From Clostridia bacterium (lineage in GTDB: Bacteria; Bacillota; Clostridia; Oscillospirales; CAG-272): DNA of 64,000 bases. Below are positions 59,850 to 64,000 of this stretch, one piece after another. The stretch is taken from the NCBI GenBank assembly GCA_017612655.1, contig JAGAFM010000047.1, positions 1 through 64,000 of the forward strand, written 5' to 3'. The notes under the pieces were generated by a model that did not search any database, was not told the DNA's origin, and saw only the letters and a program-made list of their open reading frames with translations. The translations under genes were made by a program, and so were the position numbers. The first letter of the stretch is position 1; every line of letters starts with the position of its first letter.

Positions 59850-60115
59850 GATTTTGTTCTCCTTTTCTGATTTGATTTACTCTTTTGAACGGAATCCGCT
59901 CGGCAGACGCACCCAGGTCTCACGCCCCTTCTCTTCTGTCCGAAAAGAAACCGTCGAGGTCCCCTGCGTTCCCGACACGCATTCCGCCTCCGAATCAATT
60001 TTATTGTACCATTAAACACGAATCCTGTCAAGAGATCCCTCTGTGCAAAACGGCTTGCCGCGCCTATCCCGGATTCGGAACAGCGGCCCGTGACAGAATG
60101 CGGGGATTTTTGTGG

Positions 60116-61333
60116 TCAGGATTCGACGGTGTCTTCCGGCAGCTGCCAAACCTGAATGTTGTCCACGACCATTTCGGTGTGTTCGTCGTGCGACCTTGTT
60201 ATCTTCTCCGGAACGCACAGATTGAGCCAGACTGTTTCCGGCACCTCCGATGTGCCGTAGCAGTACTTGCTCGCACAAATCAAAACCCCGTCAATATAGA
60301 CCCGGTAGAGATCCCGATCCCAGAGCAAACCGAAAACATGGAACTCATTTTCAAAATCCAGTCCAAGAAAAGGAGCCTCGTACAATTCGTTGGAAAGATC
60401 TTGCTCCTCCTCCGTTTCACTGACCCAGAAGCAGCTCGTGTGGTAGTCTTTCCCGAAATTTTCGACGATATCCATTTCACATCCGCCAGGCCCTCCTGCG
60501 GAATGCATGTACCGGTCCCAGATCCAGAACGCAGACCAAAAATCGCACCCTCTCCCGTACGTCTGGCTACACTTCATAGTACATTCAAAGTACCCGCGGC
60601 AGAACGTTCTGACTGTCCCGATTCCGCCCGAGTACCATCCGGTCCCGTATTCCCCGTTTTCCTTCCAGTCCCCGGAAATGATCAGTTTTCCGTCCGAAAG
60701 AGAGAGCTGAGACTTAGCTAAAAAACCGCACGAGGAGGGGCCGTCTGTCCAGGTCTTCCACTCCTCCCAGTTCACCTCAGTTCCATCAAAACGGTCCTCG
60801 AACACTTTCCTGTACCCGAGTTTTGAAATGCTGTCCCGGGTAACGAGCGGTTCCTCTTTGAGCCCCTCTCTTAGAGAGAATTCGGAGTAAGTGCTGTCAC
60901 TGTTGGAGGGATGTCCTGCGAATTCTTCCAAAAACCTGACCCAGAGCTGTCCGGCGAAAACGGGAACAGGCGTGAGAAAGAACACCGTTCCGTCTTCCGT
61001 CACACCGTACCGGAGGGAACCCGGACGGTACTCTGGGACTCCCTTCCGTTGAAACCGGTTCCCTATCAGAATCTCGTGATCGAACCGCTTCCCGGTTTCA
61101 GGAAGCATCTGGTCGTCTCTTGCCACAACAATTTTCGGGACAAAACCGACCGTTGATTCAAATGCTCTTTCCAACGGGGGAACCACCCTTTTTTCTTTTG
61201 TGTACCTGTATTCCGGGCAATCTGGAACGTAAATGACCACAGTATAGTCCCGAAGTGAGTTCCCGCAGATGTCAAAAGGACAACGGGACAGCGCTTGGTC
61301 CGATCCGAATTGATCTTTGTTCTTTTGCTCCAT
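60116..61333 (-). CDS. GH16-type glucanase-like protein with an N-terminal alpha/beta domain
   Basis: The 405-residue product has two parts. Residues about 20-145 resemble the small alpha/beta domain that precedes GH20/GH67-type barrels, with strand YTVVIYVPD, helix VVPPLERAF and EILIGNRFQ. Residues about 165-400 form a GH16 jelly roll with the catalytic motif as EMDIVE (Glu286, Asp288, Glu291), plus RVYIDGVLI and the NFGKDYH loop. GH16 enzymes cleave beta-1,3 or beta-1,4 glucans and galactans with retention. There is no signal peptide, which is unusual for GH16, so it may act on imported oligosaccharides. AGGAGG precedes the ATG. It is alone on the minus strand. Confidence 0.75.
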   Translation of the reverse strand: MEQKNKDQFGSDQALSRCPFDICGNSLRDYTVVIYVPDCPEYRYTKEKRVVPPLERAFESTVGFVPKIVVARDDQMLPETGKRFDHEILIGNRFQRKGVPEYRPGSLRYGVTEDGTVFFLTPVPVFAGQLWVRFLEEFAGHPSNSDSTYSEFSLREGLKEEPLVTRDSISKLGYRKVFEDRFDGTEVNWEEWKTWTDGPSSCGFLAKSQLSLSDGKLIISGDWKENGEYGTGWYSGGIGTVRTFCRGYFECTMKCSQTYGRGCDFWSAFWIWDRYMHSAGGPGGCEMDIVENFGKDYHTSCFWVSETEEEQDLSNELYEAPFLGLDFENEFHVFGLLWDRDLYRVYIDGVLICASKYCYGTSEVPETVWLNLCVPEKITRSHDEHTEMVVDNIQVWQLPEDTVES

Positions 61334-61449
61334 TCTAAACGCCTCCTCTTTCTGAAACGGTTTATTAGGGGAATCTCTTATCCTTTTCAGCTGCCACCCG
61401 CCTCACAGGATAATTCCTTCTCTATACTAATCCAGGCTTGTTGAGATTG

Positions 61450-62508
61450 TTAATGGCTCGACGAACCGGATTTTGTATGCCAGTCAGCAAATCGAATGAT
61501 TTGCCTTTTTGCGTCAACGACAGCCTCAACGCCAAATGGTATAATGCACCTGGGCATTGCATGTCCAATATTAACGTTGAAAACAATAGAGAGTTCGGGA
61601 CGGTCGATGACCTTCACAAGCAATTGCTTGTATTCCTCCGCATACGTTTCATCCATTGGTTTTCCAACCAGCACCCCGGAAACTGTATTGAACACGCCCG
61701 TTTTCTTCAGGCTTTCAAGAGCACGCTGATATTTTTCGGGTGTTGGTTTTTCTTCACTGGATTCCAGTAACAGGATATACCCTTCCCACTCCTTTGAATC
61801 GGGAAACAAATGGTATTTCCGACAGAGTGCCGGCATATCAGCATATCGGTCCTCATGGAAGAAATCATACATGGAATCGATACAGCCGCCGAGAATCTTT
61901 CCCGAGAACACGGGAGAACCCTGAAGCAGTTCGAATCCATGATTTGGACGGGCGGGCAACCGCGTGCCAACCTGTTCGGGTGTGAATTCCTTTCGTTCTC
62001 CATACCAGACATCGCTGGGTGTTATCTCCCGAATATGTCCGGTTCTGACTAGTTCTTCAAAAAACTTCCGGGTATATGGATGCATTTCCGGACCAAGTAC
62101 ACAGATATCCGATAAAAACGCCTGACCGTAAAAGGTGTTAAGTCCAACTTTATGAAGCATCAGATGATTGACTGTGGTGTCTGAGAATCCCAAAAAGACT
62201 TTTCTCGAGACTGCATTCGCCAACTCATTGTGATCGAACAGATATGGTAGCAGTCGATAGGTATCGTCTCCACCAATAGCACACAGGATCATATCGATTT
62301 CGGGATCGCCGAACGCCAGCAGAAGATCTTCGGCCCGTTTTTCCGGATGTGCCTTAATGTATTCCAACCCCTTCAGCGCATGTGGCATGAATTTAACATT
62401 CAATCCATACTCTTTCAGCCTACGAAGCCCTATATCGACTTCAAACTGAATGTAAGACTCCCCCGCAATCCCGCTAGAAAGGCTTACGATAGCAACATTC
62501 TTAATCAT
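61450..62508 (-). CDS. S66-family LD-carboxypeptidase / MccF-like serine peptidase
   Basis: The 352-residue protein matches peptidase family S66. The start VAIVSLSSGIAGE, the GGDDTYRLLPYLF loop and the nucleophile motif LGFSDTTVN with Ser109 are visible, followed by a C-terminal GGCIDSMYDF segment. Members are LD-carboxypeptidases that trim murein tetrapeptides, or MccF enzymes that cleave peptide-nucleotide antibiotics. The divergent GGDDT loop and lack of a murein-recycling neighbour lean toward the MccF-like branch, but this is not certain. The gene is visibly more AT-rich than its neighbours, a hint of recent transfer. CGGAGGAG precedes the ATG. Confidence 0.82.
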   Translation of the reverse strand: MIKNVAIVSLSSGIAGESYIQFEVDIGLRRLKEYGLNVKFMPHALKGLEYIKAHPEKRAEDLLLAFGDPEIDMILCAIGGDDTYRLLPYLFDHNELANAVSRKVFLGFSDTTVNHLMLHKVGLNTFYGQAFLSDICVLGPEMHPYTRKFFEELVRTGHIREITPSDVWYGERKEFTPEQVGTRLPARPNHGFELLQGSPVFSGKILGGCIDSMYDFFHEDRYADMPALCRKYHLFPDSKEWEGYILLLESSEEKPTPEKYQRALESLKKTGVFNTVSGVLVGKPMDETYAEEYKQLLVKVIDRPELSIVFNVNIGHAMPRCIIPFGVEAVVDAKRQIIRFADWHTKSGSSSH

Positions 62509-62536
62509 AGACTCCTCCGTAAATCCCGCTTTGTTA

Positions 62537-62552
62537 GGCGGGATATCCCGCC
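62537..62552. repeat. Perfect 16-bp palindrome between GNAT and S66 genes
   Basis: GGCGGGATATCCCGCC is fully self-complementary and lies in the 54-base gap between the GNAT stop and the S66 start. Another CCCGC/GCGGG pair flanks it. It may be a terminator stem without a clear T-run, or a binding site. Confidence 0.4.
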
Positions 62553-62562
62553 CGGCCGGATT

Positions 62563-63096
62563 CTATCTGTTTGTCAACCACTCTTCTCTTGTCAGCAAAT
62601 TGACGTGACCTTTTCTCGTTTCTCCCATTTGAAGAACAGGTACACCGTCGGTTGTCCACTGATACTTGAAACCGAGTTTTTCCTGCACACGCTTTGACTT
62701 GTTGTTGCCGTCGTAATAGCCGCACCATATACGTTTGAGTTTCAAATCTTCAAAAGCGTGCCGAAGCAGTTCTCTCGCCGCTTCCGGCACAAGACCGCGC
62801 CCCCAATACGGAACACCGATCCAGTATCCGAGTTCCGCCTCGTCATCCTTTTCCGCAAGGTCATTATGGTGCAGACCTATACTCCCGCCCGGAAGCCCCG
62901 TTTCTTTCAAAACAATGGCATAGGTTTCGGGCTTCATAAGGATAGCCCGTATGATCTGCCTGGTGTCTTCCACGTCAGTATGCGCCCGCCAGCCTGCTGC
63001 AGGTCCCACGCGTGGATCTTTCGCAAATTTATAGCACTCTTCCGCATCCGTTTCTTCCCATGGACGCAGAATCAATCTCTCTGTTTTTAAAACCAT
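62563..63096 (-). CDS. GNAT acetyltransferase, RimJ/RimL-like
   Basis: The 177-residue protein begins TERLILRPWEETDAEECYKFA, the typical RimJ/RimL start. It has GGSIGLHHN in strand 4, the acetyl-CoA loop YWGRGLVPEAARELLRHAF, and LKRIWCGYYDGNNKSKRVQEKLGF in the last strands. Members acetylate N-termini of ribosomal proteins or small molecules. The substrate is unknown. GGTGAACTG precedes the ATG weakly. It lies upstream of the S66 gene on the same strand and may be cotranscribed with it. Confidence 0.88.
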   Translation of the reverse strand: MVLKTERLILRPWEETDAEECYKFAKDPRVGPAAGWRAHTDVEDTRQIIRAILMKPETYAIVLKETGLPGGSIGLHHNDLAEKDDEAELGYWIGVPYWGRGLVPEAARELLRHAFEDLKLKRIWCGYYDGNNKSKRVQEKLGFKYQWTTDGVPVLQMGETRKGHVNLLTREEWLTNR

Positions 63097-63198
63097 TTCA
63101 GTTCACCAAATCCCAGTTTATTGATATGATTCTACTCCATCAATCGAAACAATTAGACTGAAAAACGGGGTTGGAACAGCTGATACCAACCCCGTATG

Positions 63199-63287
63199 TG
63201 GCGGAGAGGATGGGATTCGAACCCATGCGGGATTGCTCCCAAACGGTTTTCAAGACCGCCTCGTTATGACCGCTTCGATACCTCTCC
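63199..63287 (-). tRNA. tRNA-Ser (anticodon TGA), CCA encoded
   Basis: Minus-strand class II tRNA with acceptor GGAGAGG/CCTCTCC, anticodon stem GCGGT/ACCGT around CTTGAAA, a long variable arm (TTGGGAGCAATCCCGCA) and T loop TTCGAAT. Anticodon TGA reads UCA and related codons. The discriminator G is followed by encoded CCA. Confidence 0.95.
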
Positions 63288-63449
63288 GTATTCAATTTGC
63301 AGCGACCTTTGACTGAAGTCGGATAGAAAACGGACAATTGTCCGTCCCGTTTTCTGCAAGCCAAAGGCGCAAAGACTGCAGACAAGCGGAGCTTTGGGGT
63401 AACAACTGAAGCATTTGCGAGGTCGCAGGCGAAGGAACCATTCTGATTT

Positions 63450-63486
63450 CTTGACCGTCTCGTTCTAACCGCATCGATAGCCCGGC
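63450..63486 (-). pseudogene. Degenerate tRNA-Ser-like 5' half
   Basis: This stretch aligns with the 5' half of the neighbouring tRNA-Ser(TGA) in the same orientation: about 26 of 36 bases match, including TATCGATGCGGTTA against TATCGAAGCGGTCA and AACGAGACGGTC against AACGAGGCGGTC. No intact acceptor, variable or T arm follows, so it cannot be a functional tRNA. The rest of 63288-63699 has the palindrome CGGACAATTGTCCG near 63331 and nothing else I can name. Confidence 0.5.
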
Positions 63487-63699
63487 CTAAACCGATGAAC
63501 GTTCCGCAGAGGGCAGAAACATCCGACCCATTCCGGCTCTATGCCAGGGAAACCAGCAAACACCCGCCTTAGTTATTATATCTCATTCCGACACGCCGGT
63601 CAAGGGAAGAGAGGCAAAAAACAGAGCAGAACAAAAACGGGCTCATTTGTTTTTTGCCATCTTCCAAAGAGGTTGTCCTTCGTGAAACGCCTCAAGTGA

Positions 63700-64000
63700 T
63701 TACAAAGAAAAGGTAGCCAGCTCGACAGCAACCTGTTCTCCGGTTTCCATGTTCTTCAGCTGAGCGATTCCGGACCTCAGTTCCTCCTCTCCGAGGATCA
63801 AGGTATAGGACGCTCGAATCTTGTCGGCGTACTTCATCTGAGCTTTCAAACTGCGGCCCACCAGATCGCTTTCCGCCCATTTGTCTTCAGCGCGAAATCT
63901 TGAGGCAATCTGAAAGGCTCTCATAGCTGCTTCCTGACCCATGGATGCAATGTAAAGAAGAGGTCTCGTTTCCTCCGGGGGGTTAACCCCGGATTTTTCC
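63700..64000 (-). CDS. hisS: Histidyl-tRNA synthetase, C-terminal part (runs off the window)
   Basis: The frame is open from the window edge to the stop at 63700 and encodes the last 99 or so residues. They are the anticodon-binding domain of HisRS: RPLLYIASMGQEA, helix AFQIASRFRAEDKWAESDLVG, the family hallmark GRSLKAQMKYADK, and the ending TLILGEEELRSGIAQLKNME. The catalytic domain lies upstream, outside the window. The enzyme charges tRNA-His in the cytoplasm. No clear terminator hairpin follows the stop. Confidence 0.93.
   Translation of the reverse strand, partial: EKSGVNPPEETRPLLYIASMGQEAAMRAFQIASRFRAEDKWAESDLVGRSLKAQMKYADKIRASYTLILGEEELRSGIAQLKNMETGEQVAVELATFSL

Overview
The window looks like a chromosomal contig from an uncultured gut- or rumen-type member of class Clostridia (Oscillospirales/Christensenellales-like). 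The evidence is a low-50s percent GC content, Shine-Dalgarno sites before almost every gene, WhiA, a class B sortase, DUF4358 and SGNH surface proteins, MgtE, a class A PBP with a Pro/Thr/Glu-rich tail, and tRNA genes of which only some encode CCA. This taxonomic call is an inference. Most genes are on the minus strand.

Layout. 1-570: a mosaic edge holding the broken end of a GC-rich M20 peptidase and an AT-rich HNH-endonuclease-like fragment. 0.6-4.1 kb: an AlkD-like glycosylase, tRNA-Val, and a minus-strand sortase B / GT2 / DUF308 cluster. 4.4-9.5 kb: a plus-strand run (YwlG, ABC exporter, URO-D-like, ArsC/Spx-like, MATE). 9.6-12.4 kb: HAD phosphatase, DUF4358 lipoprotein and SGNH protein. 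12.7-27.7 kb: a long minus-strand housekeeping block, folC - glycerate kinase - murB - whiA - dnaE - PBP1A - flavin reductase - proC - proB - proA, closed by a terminator at about 12.66 kb. 27.8-36.3 kb: YgjP, DUF4037/TPR pair, cysK, tRNA-Leu, rlmB, a large acidic degenerate P-type ATPase-like membrane protein, and an esterase. 36.4-43.9 kb: mgtE with a long promoter-driven leader, divergent argG-argH, a small acidic protein, and a NitT/TauT-type ABC importer. 44.1-54.2 kb: an SDR, a large candidate glycosidase, an Lhr-like helicase and a four-gene Gld-like ABC operon. 54.3-59.4 kb: pgsA, copA with a built-in copper chaperone, a small membrane protein, dusB, tRNA-Ser(GGA). 59.4-64 kb: a GlsB/YeaQ-like protein, an unusual GH16 protein, an S66 peptidase, a GNAT, tRNA-Ser(UGA), a tRNA-like remnant, and the 3' end of hisS.

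Functional themes are envelope building (murB, PBP1A, pgsA, sortase, SGNH), amino-acid synthesis (complete proBAC, argG/argH, cysK), and metal handling (CopA, MgtE). The points most worth checking are: (i) copA carries an in-frame internal start behind a near-perfect Shine-Dalgarno site that could release a 75-residue CopZ chaperone; (ii) the 984-residue protein at 32.6 kb reads as a P-type ATPase fold without catalytic motifs, fused to an acidic region of roughly 370-390 residues; (iii) mgtE has a perfect-consensus promoter and a leader of about 355 nt that looks structured and was not recognised as a known riboswitch; and (iv) the Gld-like ABC/DUF4340 operon. No CRISPR array, prophage, insertion sequence or complete defence system was found.
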